This document shows, in pieces, positions 35,638 to 48,300 of a DNA stretch of 64,000 nucleotides (position 1 is the first letter of the stretch; every line of letters begins with the position of its first letter). Position numbers and translations under genes: made by a program. Under the pieces are notes generated by a model. It searched no databases and had not been told where the DNA came from. It saw only the letters and a list, made by a program, of their open reading frames with translations. Source of the stretch: Ceraceosorus guamensis. Taxonomy: Eukaryota; Basidiomycota; Exobasidiomycetes; Ceraceosorales; Ceraceosoraceae. The stretch is from contig NW_020290019.1 of assembly GCF_003144195.1 (NCBI RefSeq), positions 1 through 64,000 on the forward strand. The letters run 5' to 3'.

Positions 35638-37135
35638 ATGGCATATCCTGGTCAAGGACACGGATCGCACGGAGGAGGGGGGTACGGTGGAGCGCCAGGA
35701 TTTCCGCAACCTCAATCGTACGGCGGTGGGGGAGGAGGGGGGTATGGAGCGCCATCGGGACCTCCTCAAGGTTACGGCGCACCACAGGGTTACGGTCCTC
35801 CGCAAGGATATGGCGGTGGGGGCGGGGGTGGCTACGCACCCCCACATGGTCCGCCACAAGGCGGGTATGCGCCCCCACCTCAGCAAGGCTACGGAGCGCC
35901 CCAGGGTGGTCCGCCGGGTTATCAGAACATGCCTGCTCATCAACCTCCCCACGGCATGCAGCAGGCCGGAGGTGAGTGCAGGGCCAAAAGACTGCGCATC
36001 GCAAATCTTTCGTTGGCCTTGCGACTTCTTGATCTCTTGGATGGATCATGCGGCCACAAGCTATATGTGGCGCTTTTCCTGAAACGTATGCTTCAGACTT
36101 TGAGCTGATCACCATCATCCACCCTCTTAACCTCATGTTCCCCGTTCTAGGTCAGCAATTCCAGTACAGCAGCATGAGAGGTAAACGCAAAGCGCTACTG
36201 ATCGGTATCAACTATCGAGGCACTCGAGCCGAGCTGCGTGGATGTTGGAACGATGTGGAAAACATGAAGAGGTTCATCTCTCAACGAGGCTACCATTCCG
36301 ACGACATGGTAGTCCTGACCGATGCCTCTTCCGATCCGCGTTCCATTCCAACTCGACAGAACATGACTGCAGCGATGCACTGGTTGGTGCGCGGCGCAGC
36401 GCCCGGAGATGCGCTGTTCTTCCATTTCAGCGGACATGGAGGTCAAGCAAAGGCTACTCAGGGCGATGAAGCCGATGGAATGAACGAGACGATATTGCCA
36501 TTGGATTACGAGAGGGCGGGTCAGATGGAGGATGATGAGCTTCACGCCATCATGGTCAGACCTTTACCTGTCGGTTGTCGTCTAACGGCCCTGTTCGACT
36601 CTTGCCATTCGGGAACGGCATTGGATCTTCCCTATGTCTACTCTACCAGCGGCAATATCAAGGAGCCCAACGTGGCCATGGACGTAGGAAAGGGCATATT
36701 GAACGCTGGTATGTCTTATGCTCGCGGCGATCTTGGAGGGATGGTCAAGGGACTCTTTTCCACTTTCAAGGGCGCTTCGGGCAGCAGCGAGGCTGAAGAG
36801 ATCACCAAGCAGACCAGGTCTAGCGGGGCAGACGTCATCATGCTTTCGGGATGCAAGGATGCTCAGACTTCGGCAGACGCCAGCGAAGCTGGTAAAGCTA
36901 CAGGAGCGATGAGTTGGGCCTTCATCAAGGTTTGCACCGAATACTCTCAACTTTCTTATCTCCAGTGAGTATTGCTCTTTGACGTATCTCTTACGAGTCT
37001 GACCGATCGACGTCTTGCATCCATTTCGCCAGGATGCTGAACGCTACGAGAGACGCTCTGGTGCAGAAATACTCGCAGAAACCTCAACTTAGCGCTTCTC
37101 ATCCTATGGACCTCAACCTGCTCTTCACCATTTGA
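35638..37135 (+). CDS. MCA1: Metacaspase (clan CD cysteine protease)
   Basis: Three exons, 35638..35971, 36151..36964, 37033..37135; 416 residues. The N-terminal prodomain (residues 1-115) is Gly/Pro/Gln/Tyr-rich with repeated PPQGYGAPQ and GGGGGGGY units, as in type I fungal metacaspases. The p20 region starts RKALLIGINYRG; the catalytic dyad is His207 in FHFSGHGGQ and Cys263 in LFDSCHSGT. The C-terminus ends with SYLQMLNATRDALVQKYSQK and QLSASHPMDLNLLF. Metacaspases cleave after Arg/Lys, usually need calcium, and in yeast act in cell death and in clearing protein aggregates. I placed the second intron at CA|GTGAGT after LSYL and not at an earlier GTTTGC, because family members continue QLSYLQxLN without a gap. 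Confidence 0.95.
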
Positions 37136-38028
37136 GCCTGTCCTTTGCTGCTCCTGGTCAGACTATTGCGACTCAAGAAACGAGAGATTGTGAATGTATG
37201 CCGTTTTGTAGAGGGCCTTTTCTGTCCACATTCTCAACCACGCATGAGAGGCACAGACTCGAATAGCTCGTGTCGATCGGTAGGCGGGTACGGTGTTCCT
37301 TAGCCTTGTTGAGAAAGCTTGGCGTGTGAGTTGCAATAGGTCTGGCTGGTAAGCACGCGTCTCATACCACGTGCATGCTTCTGGTGCGATGCTGCTTGCT
37401 GAGCGTCAGAAGAGTACAGCATGTACGCGGACGAATGAAGTCATAAATAAAGCCCTCAAAACGCCAATCAGAATCTTGAAGGTCTTGATGCAATTTCAGC
37501 TTCCCCTCGTGACTCAAAACGAGCTCTGCACGCTGGAAACGCAGCGTCATCGCTCGCTGATGGTAGAAGCAGCGACGATCGAGCGCCCTAGCTCGCTCGC
37601 TCGCGTGCACGCGTCGCGTCGCGTCGCTGCAATTCTCATGCATCCGATGACTGTTGACGTGCATGGCGTAAATTGACGCGCTCAATCGAGGGTGTAGTCT
37701 GATTTGCATGGGGCGGCGGTGCTCAGAGATGCATTCATCTCTAGAAACGATCATCAATCATCCATGGAGCAGCTACAGCGAGCAAGTTATAGGGGTCCGC
37801 ACATCATCGGTGAGGAGCACTCACACTGCTCATCCAGCAATTCGCTCACTGTAGCTGCAGGCTCTCCCTTCGACTGAACAGCGCCGCCATTCGCACACGC
37901 TCGAGGGAGGGGGATGAAAGTAAGAAAAGAGCAGCACCCCACATCCCTGCACACTTCTCTTCAGGGTCAAAGAGTCAAATTTCTGCCATACACACGCATC
38001 AAACCCGCGCGTCAGGCCTCCTCGAATC
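37136..38028. other. Intergenic between metacaspase and DHFR
   Basis: Both flanking genes run rightward, so this holds the metacaspase 3' end and the DHFR promoter. Short GCTCGCTCGC and CGCGTCGCGTCGCGTCG runs near 37590-37625 are the only visible structure. Confidence 0.6.
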
Positions 38029-39061
38029 ATGTCTGACCTCTCCAGCTCAGAGATGAACATGAGTGGCGCTCCTCTTCGTATCAGTCTCATCGCGGCAGTG
38101 ACTCGATCCAACGGACTGGGCTCAGGTGGAGGTCTACCTTGGACATTGCCCAAAGAAATGTCCCATTTCAGACGATGCACCACTTTTCTTCCTCCTTCTC
38201 CTTCTCCTCCTGCTCCTCCTCCTCGCTCCTCTTCTCCCCGCGGTGCCAAGTCCGCATCTCCCTCCACATCGCCCGCGAAGGATCAGAGAATGAATGCGGT
38301 CATTATGGGTAGAAATACTTGGGAATCTATACCTGAAAAGTTCAGACCTTTGAAAGGGAGATGGAATATCGTGGTTAGTCGGAGCATGAATGTGTCACAA
38401 CTAGGCGCGAGCGGGCAAGAAGGATCGAATGGCAGTCCGTGAGTTGTGCGATAGCACATTTTGCTGTTCGCGGGGTTCGTGCCTAACAGGCAAGCCTGCT
38501 CTGTCCACCCTCTGAGCCAGCGCTCAAACATTGCTGGCCAATTCTCTCAAGGGCGCACTGGATCACCTGTCCAAGCTTCAATCCCTCCACCTCCTCGGAC
38601 GAACATTCTTGATCGGCGGCGCTCAACTGTATGCCCAAGCGCTGCTCACACTACCTCAACACTCCTCCACCGCATCCGACGACCAACAACATTCCTCCAC
38701 CGCATCCAACGACCTCCATGCCTCTCCCTTCGTCCTAGACACCCTCCTCATCACCCGATTAAAGTCGGATCTGAGCTGTGATGTCTACCTTCCAGAATTC
38801 AGATCAGACGATCAGATCCGATTGGACGAGAAGGGGACAAGAGATGGTTCGTCGACGGTTATATCCGACAGTGCTGGGCAACAAGAGTCGAAAAGTCGAG
38901 GTAGGTGGAAGAGGGCTACGCATGAGCAGTTCAACGAGTGGTTAGGAGCAACGGAGAAGGATCTCTTGCCTGCTGGAGCAGTCGAGGAGAAAGGGCTAGA
39001 GTACGAATTGCAAATGTGGTTGCCCGCACAATGGTGCTTTTCAAGCACGCATAGGTCATGA
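38029..39061 (+). CDS. DFR1: Dihydrofolate reductase
   Basis: Two exons, 38029..38438 and 38521..39061; phase closes to 316 residues. Core motifs are SLIAAVTRSNGLG, GGLPWTLPKEMSHFRR, NAVIMGRNTWESIP, LKGRWNIVVSR, TFLIGGAQLYAQAL and C-terminal YELQMWLPAQW. The enzyme reduces dihydrofolate to tetrahydrofolate with NADPH and feeds thymidylate and purine synthesis. It is longer than the ~200-residue norm because of inserts: a Pro/Ser-rich stretch of about 40 residues (PPSPSPPAPPPRSSS) between the active-site helix and the NAVIMGR strand, a 30-nt tandem duplication giving HSSTASDDQ/HSSTASNDL, and a charged Ser-rich insert before the C-terminal strands. All inserts fall at expected loops. The stop is only 234 nt from the facing RAD3 stop. 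Confidence 0.94.
38658..38714. repeat. DFR1: 30-nt tandem duplication within DHFR exon 2
   Basis: Two copies offset by 30 nt (38658 and 38688) that differ at two positions; they keep the reading frame and encode near-identical ten-residue units. Confidence 0.9.
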
Positions 39062-39295
39062 ATGATTACGTAGCGAAAATTAACGCAGAGAACGTGTGAG
39101 CACGTCATCGTTCGGAGCAAAAGTCGGGTCTCCTGCCTCCACGCGCCCCTCTTGTCCCATTTTGAAATCATTCGAGCGGGCTCGCTTTTTTGTTTGGAAA
39201 AGCATCATACTATACAAAAAGCATCATACTATACAAATGCATTCGTTCGTCTGCGGCACATGTGAAGCTCATTTTTCCCGGCCAATTCACAGCTT

Positions 39296-42200
39296 TCAGT
39301 CCACTTCCATACCGTCCAATGCTGCCAGCTCCTCCTCATCAATATTATCAAACGCCTCGTCATACTCGTCTTCTCCTTGCTGTCCATTCGCAGGTCTTTG
39401 ATCCTCATCAAAAGCCGCAATTTTTTGTCCTTTCGCTTCAGCGGCTAGAGATAGGCGCAGCGAATGCGCCGAGCCAATCAGTACAGGCGAAAGCGCAAGG
39501 GCAGACCGAAGACTCACCAAGCAATCTCTTGTAAGCTTCACGTTCCCTCACTTGTCGACTTTCGAGGTCCTCGACGCTCCAAAGGCTCACGCCTGCTTTC
39601 CCGGCAGGGTAGGGCTGAGCCATCTGCCTGATGAACAACCGTGTCTCCACCAGCGCCATATCGGTAGAAAGGTTGCTATGCGTTTCCTATCAATGACAAA
39701 GCGTGCAGACGCGAGCTGAGCAGATGGTTCTTGAAGAGGTACGCTCGCTATCAGCGCGCCATGTTGCTCACCGTCACTTGCTGAGCAATCCATTTCGGCA
39801 GCTTGTTTCGCTTGTCGGCGCGCGCAAAGCGCTATCAGAGAGCATACCGCTTTAGCCTTCTGCGACCACTCAAAAAGGACCACGCAGCGCGAATAGGGTA
39901 CTCCCTCACCTTGTCCGCCATGACCATGATCCCATAATCTTCCTTGCCTCTCAAGCAGCGTCCGAGGCATTGAGCCGCGTGTCTCATAGCATCAAAAGTC
40001 AACCAATCATTCTCCTTGATCCTGAAATTTTCTCGCAGAAATTCGAGGCGCGCTTTGAGGATTCGGCTAAGCGGCGAGTGCGCAAAATTTTGCATGTAAG
40101 CGCGAGGCGAGCCACGACGCAAGTCAAGCGACACAACACACGTAGCTTTGCGAAAACAGATGCTCACCTCTCTGTGTACTGGTACGGCACGCCGAACATG
40201 ATGACTGCTCGCCCATAATTGTGATCAAAGTCGATTCCTTCCGAGACTTTGCCTCGCGCTACACAGAGCATGATTGCGCCTCTGCCATTATCGCAAGCCT
40301 GGGTGATGGTATTTGAGACAAGTGATGAGCGCGAGACGGGCGAGGAGCGGCTGGTTGAGCAAGTTTGCAAGGTACCACTCACCCTTCGGTAGTTCTCCAA
40401 AGCGATAGAGGTCTCGGGCGCATCGGGAGTCTCGATGAATACCAGCTTATACTTCCACACATCTTCCAAAATCCCCATGTCGTGCCAGGCAGCAACGATG
40501 CTTTCCATGTACAGGTAAGAAGGAAAGAAGGCGACGATCCCATCCGGTACGCTTCTTGCGTATTCCGTTAAGATGGACCCGTAATTCCTGACCACCGCAG
40601 GGTCGTTTCTTACTTCGAACCTCGAAGAGACTGCGACCTGATCGGATCCTCGAGTGATTACTAGCGGCAAGAAACATTGCCTGGACAGCGTCATGGGATA
40701 AGACTCTTGCACTATCGCGTCGAATTTGAGCATCTTTGGGTACATGTCCAGTGGACTGATCGTCCCGCTCGTAATGATGACCGAGCTGAACCTCTCGAAC
40801 ACTGGTGCCATGGCCAGACTGGCGTCGAGGCACGTGAAGTGAAAGATCGGATTCGGAACAGTGGCGTGCTCCGTCTCGAATGGTTCCAGGATGAGCAGGA
40901 AGCCCTTGTCGTAGGTGGCGACAAGTGTTGCAAAGGAAGCGACTTTCTGCAAGCTGCTGTACTCGTCCAGTCGAGTGAGCTCCAGCGTGCTCACCAACAT
41001 CCTCAACCTTTCGGCACAAAACCTCAGGGGTTTCCTCTCGATGTAGGTGATGTCTTTAAGATGCTGCAAGAAGCTCGGCGGCGTCTCTGCGACGACGTGC
41101 AGCACTCTCATTCTCGTCTTGAGGTACTCGACGAATCTCTTCAAGAACGCGACAAAATGCTCCGCCCTTCTGATCGTGCCCGGCATCTCTTCTTGAAGCA
41201 GATCGTCTGGTAGAATGGGGTTCGTCATGAAAGACTCTGCCTCATCTAGTCCCTCCTGTCCAGCATCGTGTTGCAATCCCTGCACCAGCTGCTCGTATTC
41301 TTTTTGCAGTTTTTCGCTATTTGCCTTTTTTTGCTCTTCCACCTTGTCTCCCAGATCCTGAACGCTTCGATATGCGCTGTCCAACATTGGCCTCGTCAGG
41401 TCAATGCTGAGACTTTCGATGCACACGTTGTCGATGTTGTGCGCTTCGTCAAATACCACAATAGCGTCTTTGCTCATCTCCTTGCTCACTTGCTCCGACA
41501 CCTTTGGGTCGAGTAAGTAGTGGAAGCTGTAGATGATGATGTCGACGAATGGCATCATTCTTCGAACCGCAAAGTAAGGGCAGACTCCTCTTCTTCGAGC
41601 GTCCTCTTTGATCTCTTGGATGCCCCACACACCATTAGGAATCAGGTGGCCAGGCTCCAGCTTGCCCAGCTCCTACTCAAACCAACGAGAGTACCGGTGA
41701 GACACGTCACACATAGCTATCAACCTGCGCAAAGTCTCTCACCTCGTGATAGCTACAGAGCTCCACGCTGCCGGGCTCAGCCCTTCCCTTCTCGCACGCC
41801 CACTGACTAGTCATATCCCTACACCTCGCATCCACCACCTTTCCTTTCCTCTCTTTACCTACGCTCGGATGCACGCAAAGATTCTTTCTGCTCGACAAAC
41901 CCACCCCGAGGATGTCTTCCCTGACCCCTTGACCCTCTGGTAGAGGTTCGTCTAGTCCAGGATAGGTGCCGGATGGCCCGGTCCCCGCTACTCGCTCTGG
42001 GTCATTGTAGCGAGCCCGGTATTTCATCAAGGCTTGTAGCTCTGCCAGAGCCTTTTCGATCTCCGGCACGGTTCGAGAGCAGTATATGAGTTTCCTAGAT
42101 GCGGCGTGGAACTGCAAACAAGCGAAAGCTGCGCGTCAGCGGGAGATGAACCCTCTACTCCTGTACATACCGGTAGCATACACACTTTTTGGTAAGAGAC

Positions 42201-42368
42201 GATCAGGCTTAGCAAAGACACCGTCTTGCCCGTGCCTGAGGGCATCTCGAGCACGCAGTGTCCATTCGCATCCAACGTCCTCTTTAGATCCGTCATGTAT
42301 GCATACTGCTCGGGATAGATTTTGGGATAGGGGAAGAGGACGGGGAGCTCGTCGATGTAGAACTTCAT
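39296..42368 (-). CDS. RAD3: RAD3/XPD (ERCC2) DNA helicase of TFIIH
   Basis: Eight exons, complement(39296..39444, 39518..39686, 39772..39831, 39910..40066, 40168..40298, 40383..41672, 41743..42111, 42186..42368); all phases close to 835 residues. It starts [20 protein letters not shown] as in Rad3 orthologues. Motif I is [21 protein letters not shown] is motif Ia; the Fe-S cluster region has Cys in LCVHP, ARCRDM, ELCSYHE and [10 protein letters not shown]; motif II is the DEAH box [11 protein letters not shown]. Motifs III-VI are visible as [36 protein letters not shown] and [14 protein letters not shown]. The acidic C-terminal tail ends AALDGMEVD. Rad3 is the 5'-3' helicase of TFIIH for nucleotide excision repair and transcription initiation. 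Exon 6 is only 60 nt. The intron at 40299-40382 is 84 nt and stop-free in frame. Confidence 0.97.
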
Positions 42369-45358
42369 CTTGATGAGAGCTCTGGGGCTGTGAGGAGCTT
42401 GTTAACTGTAGGGCAGCCCCGAATCCGATGACGCTGGCCAATGTTGAGGTGCAAAGTAGAGCCTGTAGTGATATCGCTGGCTCGTGCAACTGTCGCTGGA
42501 AGCTCGCCAAAAACGCAAGGTTGCAGGTGGCGTAGTGCGCTCGTCTCGAGCCAGAGAGCGTCGCAAAAGTAGCTCTGGCCGAAGGTGACCTCCAATGTGT
42601 TTGTGCTACGATCACTGAGGAAGAGAGGAGCCAGCGACGGTGGAGGTAGTCGTCGAAAATCGGTCTTTGATTGAGTACCGCTAAATTTGCGTCGCTTGAC
42701 TCAGACTGTTTGATGACCTTAGCACCCTGCGTGGTTGGACGACGCTGCGTAGCGTCCGCTTCGGAGCGGAAGTCGTGAGTCGTGACTGCATGCACGAGTC
42801 GCGCACACGGCATGTGCGTGCCCGAGCGGCCCTCTAGCTGCTCCTTCGTGTGCATCGACGGCAGAGGCACGCGATGGTGCCTTGATCAAAACTCTTGACT
42901 TCCATCATCCAGCAGCAAAGCAAGAGCTCAAATTGCAAAATTCTGGAAGCGCAGCAAACACAAGCTCCTCAAGATGAAGAGAGCCGGTCAGCATGCAGCG
43001 GATGCAAGGAATTTGGATCCGTCGCACGAGCTCCAGAGCGTTTCAAGGATCCATCAGGAATTCGTCGCAAGAGATCAGACTGCATGAACACGACTTGGAT
43101 CTTGATGAACGATCACACTCGTGACTCAATGATCAAGCACATCAAAAGAAGGATATGTGATTCCTGCTCCAAGCCACGGGTCAAGATTCTACGACTCGCG
43201 AGTCAGAAGTCAGTCAATCAGATCGAGGTCCAAAAGGCATGCAGAGAGGGTGCATGGTGACAAAGCTACACATGTAAGATTGTAAGGAGCGAAGCCAGCA
43301 CGCAGCATCGTTGCGCCATGCACGCAAAGCACGTTATACCTCTTGCATGGCTCTTCTCGCCGACCCTCGGCTACGCCACAATCACGAATGAAGAGACAAT
43401 CAAGAATAAGCAGCTCATATGGCCGCGGTGTGTATGTACTCGCATGGTATGGCGTGTGCAGCACAGCGAGTCATCAGCGACTCGAGTGAGCTACAAGAAG
43501 TGCAACAGTTACAGTCACGAGTCACGAGTCACGCGTCACTTTAAGGGTACCTCCTACATCATATATACATCACCTCGTACGTGCGCGCGTGGATGCAACG
43601 ACTCGAGCCTCGCCACTCACGACTGCAGATCTGTAGCATCTGCGCAGACATGTGTGTATTCTCGATTGCTCGACGCACAAAAAAAGTCGAAGACCAAGAC
43701 AAGACAATGAGCGCGCATCCACGCAGCCAGCACTCATCACGGCCACAGTTACTCGTCACTGTCCGCCGTGGCTTCATAACCAGTCACGAGTCAAAGGTCT
43801 GGAAGGAGTCACAGGCACGAGTATTCAAATTGTCATCGTGTCGAATCTTGCTGAACTTGCACGCTCCAGCATGCATCCCCACCAGCATTGGTCGACCAGC
43901 ATCGGATGCGATCAACACGTGACTCACGACTCATACTCAAGATCAGGCCAGCCGGCTCGGCTGCTCCGGCACATGAATACAAATATGAGCCGAACGTGTC
44001 TGCGCAGCAAGAAGAAGAGTTGAATTGGAAGCAGCAGCAGTCATGAGTCACGAGTGATCACAAATATTCATGAGGACTCGTGACTCTGACTGCATGCATG
44101 GAGGCGACTTTCGAATCGTCTTCATATACGTCAATCAAGAATTTGTCATGAAGCATGCACGTCCGCCCATCGGCAGGCCCCGGCCGCAGACCGACTGGTA
44201 TGGATTGCCTACTTTCAATCAAGACGCCTATCACAGCGCTCGAGCAGGGCCGGTCGCGATGATGAACTGCAGCATGGCCATCAGGCATCAGCAAGACTTC
44301 AGAGCCGCGGATGATCCCAGACTCGTGACTCAAGTGCGACTCACTGATGAGATGCGGACGAGACGACGAACAGCTGTAGGGCGCTTCGAGCTGAGAAACA
44401 ATTTGGACGCCCTCGTCACGATCGCACTGCGACGTCCAGCCTACTTTGACTGCATGGCTGGCGTACGGTACAGCGGCTGCATGGCGTGGGAGGATCATCA
44501 AAGCATGCGCGGTTCAGAATCAAGGTTATATTCAGGTTTGCCTTTGTCGCGCTGGTCAGGGATAAGAGCTAGCATGGCTGCATGGCCCAAGTGCCCAGTC
44601 TTACGTCTGGGATTGTGCTGCTGCGCGTATGCTGCTGGTAGGGTACGTACGGCATGACTACATCCAGAAGAGTCACAAGTAAACAGCCGTACACGAGAAA
44701 GCCTTTACTTAATTATGCCGACTCGAACCCAGATCATGCAGGCTCTCGACTGCTGCAAAGACTTCGTGATTCTGATCAAGTCTCGATCGGCATACACTCG
44801 TCACTCACAACGAGTCTGACGAGCCGTGAGTGGTGCTACGTGAGATCGACTTGTCCGATCGCATAGCCCACCTCGCTCAGACAAGCGCCTGCCCTGAACA
44901 ATTTCAAGCCTCATCTCAACACGCGTAAAAGTGGTCAGTGTCAACACATCAGGTTACCCATCCTCTACCTTGCTTCACTGCAGTCGGCAGCCTCTCAGCC
45001 AAGAGCACCCTCCAACTTTGACCTCCGTCTGCGCCAAGATGAGATCGATGAAGGGCTGATCTTCTCTTCTCGGCGCATCGCCAATGACTCATCGACTGCA
45101 AGCACAAGCTGTACATGTGATTCCGCCTCCCTCGGAATTCCAAACGAGACAGTCACGAGTAGAGCTCAAAGCCATTTCACATTCACGCAGCGCGACTCTC
45201 TCTCTCTCTCTCTCTCTGCTTGCCATCGACAATCTGGTACGTGGCCTCTCTTCTTCACGCTTCGTGATTGACTCCCTCGATTCTAGGGGATATCCACTGC
45301 CTATCGCCTTCTGAAGCCGACCTCCCTAAGGACCTCGCCAGCGCATTGAAAGCCCGTC
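42369..45358. other. Large divergent intergenic region rich in GACTCGTGACTC words
   Basis: 3 kb between the RAD3 start and the next rightward gene. It is dotted with direct and inverted copies of ACGAGTCACGAGTC / GACTCGTGACTC (e.g. 42771-42785, 43120-43134, 43516-43540, 43777-43791, 43917-43935, 44043-44057, 44074-44088, 44320-44343, 44797-44833) and TGCATGC words. Open frames at 42895-43260 and 44070-44657 lack recognisable domains. A CT run lies at 45196-45217, just before the next gene. Confidence 0.6.
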
Positions 45359-48300
45359 ATGCCTTTGAAAATATCCAAATTGTTCAAGGAAAAGGGACCC
45401 CCGCGGGAGTCGTTCCAAGGTTCGTTCGACGCTTCCAAGCTGTATCCCATACCTGCCAACGTGGCTCAGCAGCTCCAAAGTGGAGGACCGTACAACTTTG
45501 AGAACACCTTTTCTCTCGCACGCGGTGAATTCGACGTGCCCGCTCAGCAGTCGACTTGGGCTTCCGGTGCCAGACATGTGCGCGCTCACGCTCACGCAGG
45601 CACTCCTTTACCACTCGTCTCTTCCGACCGATCGCCGCGCAAGACTCCGCCGCTGACGTACGACGAGCTGGCACTTCACAACGTCCCGTTTCGTCCGCAC
45701 GCCGGCTCAGAAATCGGTGTTGCTACTACGAGTCCATCGGCAAGAGATCCGAAGCGAGCCTCGAGTCGCTTTGCGGACTTTAAGAATGTCCTCAAGGACA
45801 AGGTACAGGGCTTGTCGAGCGCTGGCAAGTCGTCGAGGGGTCAGAGCCTCGATTTGGAGCAGAAAGGCGGTACTACGCCCTTTCTTCAAGCCGACACCTT
45901 GACTAGAGAGTATTCCACTCAAGATGGCATCCGTCCCGCAACTGCACCGACACCATATTCCACCGCACAGCAGGCCTCAAACCCACAAAGCTCGCCAGGA
46001 CCAGCTTTGCCGCGACCCCCTGCACCCATCGATGAGACGGACGCAATTGCGCAGGCTACCCTGACAGGTTCCCCGCGTTGTGCGGCGTTCGGCCAAGCAC
46101 CGCATGATGGTCAAGTGCTGACTCGTGCTAAGCCGGAGCGTCGAGATCAACAATCTCCCGAAAGAATGGGCGAATTTCAGACTGCACACCCACGCCTCTC
46201 GCCTCCGCAGCAGTCTAACGCGCCAACGGGACTAGCCTCCGGGCGTCGGGAAACAACGCACGACCACCCTTTCACGTATCCTCCAATTCCTCCGGCAGGT
46301 CACGCGAATCCGAGTAGTTCACAACGGGCAGCGCAGTACATGGAAGCATCCACTTTGACGCAAGAGGTCACGAATGCTGCCCATCCTTTCAGCGCCCATG
46401 CTTTAGCATACGCAACAGACAAATCGGGCGCTGAAAGATGGGAGGACGTTGCACAAAGCACTGGTCCGACGCGCCCACAACGCTTTGCACCCAGCACTGG
46501 CACAGCGCTTCAGCCAGGTCAAATCACCACTTGGCAAGATGGTGCTGCGGGCGGGTCTGACGCTCCTCCGCGTGCTCCTCGCCTGCCACCCGCAGGCGTT
46601 GATCCTACTTGGGACGCCATCAAGCGCAAAGCGGAGACGAAGTTTGAAGAGTGGATGCAGGTGAGTCCAGACTGATTCAATTCCGCTCCTAGCCTAGCAG
46701 CTAGACTCACTCTAAAGCGGAGGGTAGCGATCCCCCGAGCTGTTGCCCGATCCTAATCGCTCCCCAGCCTCGTCAGGTTACAGTCCAGTTCCGAGTTTCT
46801 ATCAAGCTCATATGGGCCTGCATAGTCCTCCTTTGGCGCTCGTGACGGATCAAATTCTGCCTTCAGGCTTGCCGACTTACAATCATAGCGGTCCGCCGAT
46901 ATGGTCAGCGAGTTGGCTACCAAGCCCCCGCGTGCGCGGATCTGAAGGCAAGCACGATCGCCAGGAGGAGGGTTCTTCTGGCATTCCGCGCATTTCTAGC
47001 CCTCAGCGGGTCTGCTCTCGAGACAAAAGTGAGGCGGAGCACGCTGCAGTCATGCGCTCAGTGCTTCAATCCTCTGGTCTGAATACCTCAAGCAAGATCC
47101 TCTTTGCATCTCGCCCAAAGCACGTTCTCGAATGTCCTGCGGAGGAAGGAGGTCAACGCTCTTCTATGGGAGCCCCGAGCAAGGGTGAAAGCGCAAATAC
47201 GGATGTGCTGTACAAGCATCTCAATCGGGTGTTGGACCCGGAGGAGATGCGACTGGCTTTTGCGCCCTATGCAAGACAATTGGCGCGGGACGAAATGCCG
47301 ATAGAGAAGAAGTATGCTCCGCTCAGACGCAATGTTGACGATCCCAACACATCCAGTAAAAGCCAGTCGAGGGATCCGCATGCTAAACGGGAGCGTCTTG
47401 AAAACCTGTTCGGCAATCCTGAACCACCCAGAGCACCGGGCGAACTTCACTCTGCCGTTTCTCATGACCTTATCGACCTCAGGTCGAACGGCTCGCAGGG
47501 GCTCTCCGGTCCCCACTCGCGATCTAGCCGAACCACTGCGCCAAGTGCACAGTCGAAGAGTATGGTCAATGCTGCAAGCCTCCGACAGGAATTACAGCGT
47601 CTGGCAGATCTGCAGACAGCGCCTCGCGCCAGACAGTCCACTGTGATGCAGCGCGAACATAAGAGCGAGGTAGTGCAGATCTCCGCAGATCAAGCTGTGG
47701 TGCGTCACGAGCAGGATCCTACACCTACAGAGGACTCGTTCCCTCAATCGCTATCAGGAGTGAACAAAGGCGGACAGTCTGAACTGCGGGGTTTGGGTCT
47801 CACCATTCCGGCGGGCTTCACAATCGAGCAACAGGGCGATGCGGAGTTTCAAGGTGCACAGAAAGCATTCGGTGGGTTAGAAGACTCAAAAGGTAAACGA
47901 CGTGAGACCGAGCCACCTTCTGTCTTGGCGCCAGCACCAATATCGGACGAACACCAGCAAATCGAGGCTGACGAACGATGGCAGTCGCTTGCGCCGACCG
48001 GCCCCCGCGGGGTCATGCTCGAGACGGTCGCAGAGGTCACCGAATGGAGCGCAAGCAACGGAGGATCCGATCGCGACAATTCGAAATTGAGATTTCAGAC
48101 CGAGCGACGACCTTCGTTGCCCAGCCTCAAAGCTCGCCAGCGCACTTTGCGCCACACGGACACCAAGACTAGGACCGAATCTGAAGGGTCCGGCAGCCTA
48201 GGTCTCGCAGAGACTCATCGAATCTGGCCTCAGCTCGCCTTGCTAGATGCTACAGGTACTGCTGATGATATTCTCGAAGGCGATTTTTCGTTTGAGACGG

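Noticed and set aside
36929-37032. Alternative intron in metacaspase starting at GTTTGC (36930)
   Set aside because: Using it would drop the conserved LSYLQ-type segment before MLNATRD; the GTGAGT donor at 36965 keeps it and the phase.
42895-43260. 121-residue frame with CSGC and CDSC pairs, zinc-finger-like
   Set aside because: Cys spacing does not match a known finger and the flanks look intergenic; likely chance.
44070-44657. Plus-strand 195-residue frame, and a minus-strand 147-residue frame over the same DNA
   Set aside because: Both contain the intergenic GACTCGTGACTC words and have no recognisable domain; codon content resembles the surrounding spacer.
44715-44735. tRNA-like TCGAACC box
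   Set aside because: The neighbouring bases do not form a five-pair T stem or an acceptor stem on either strand.
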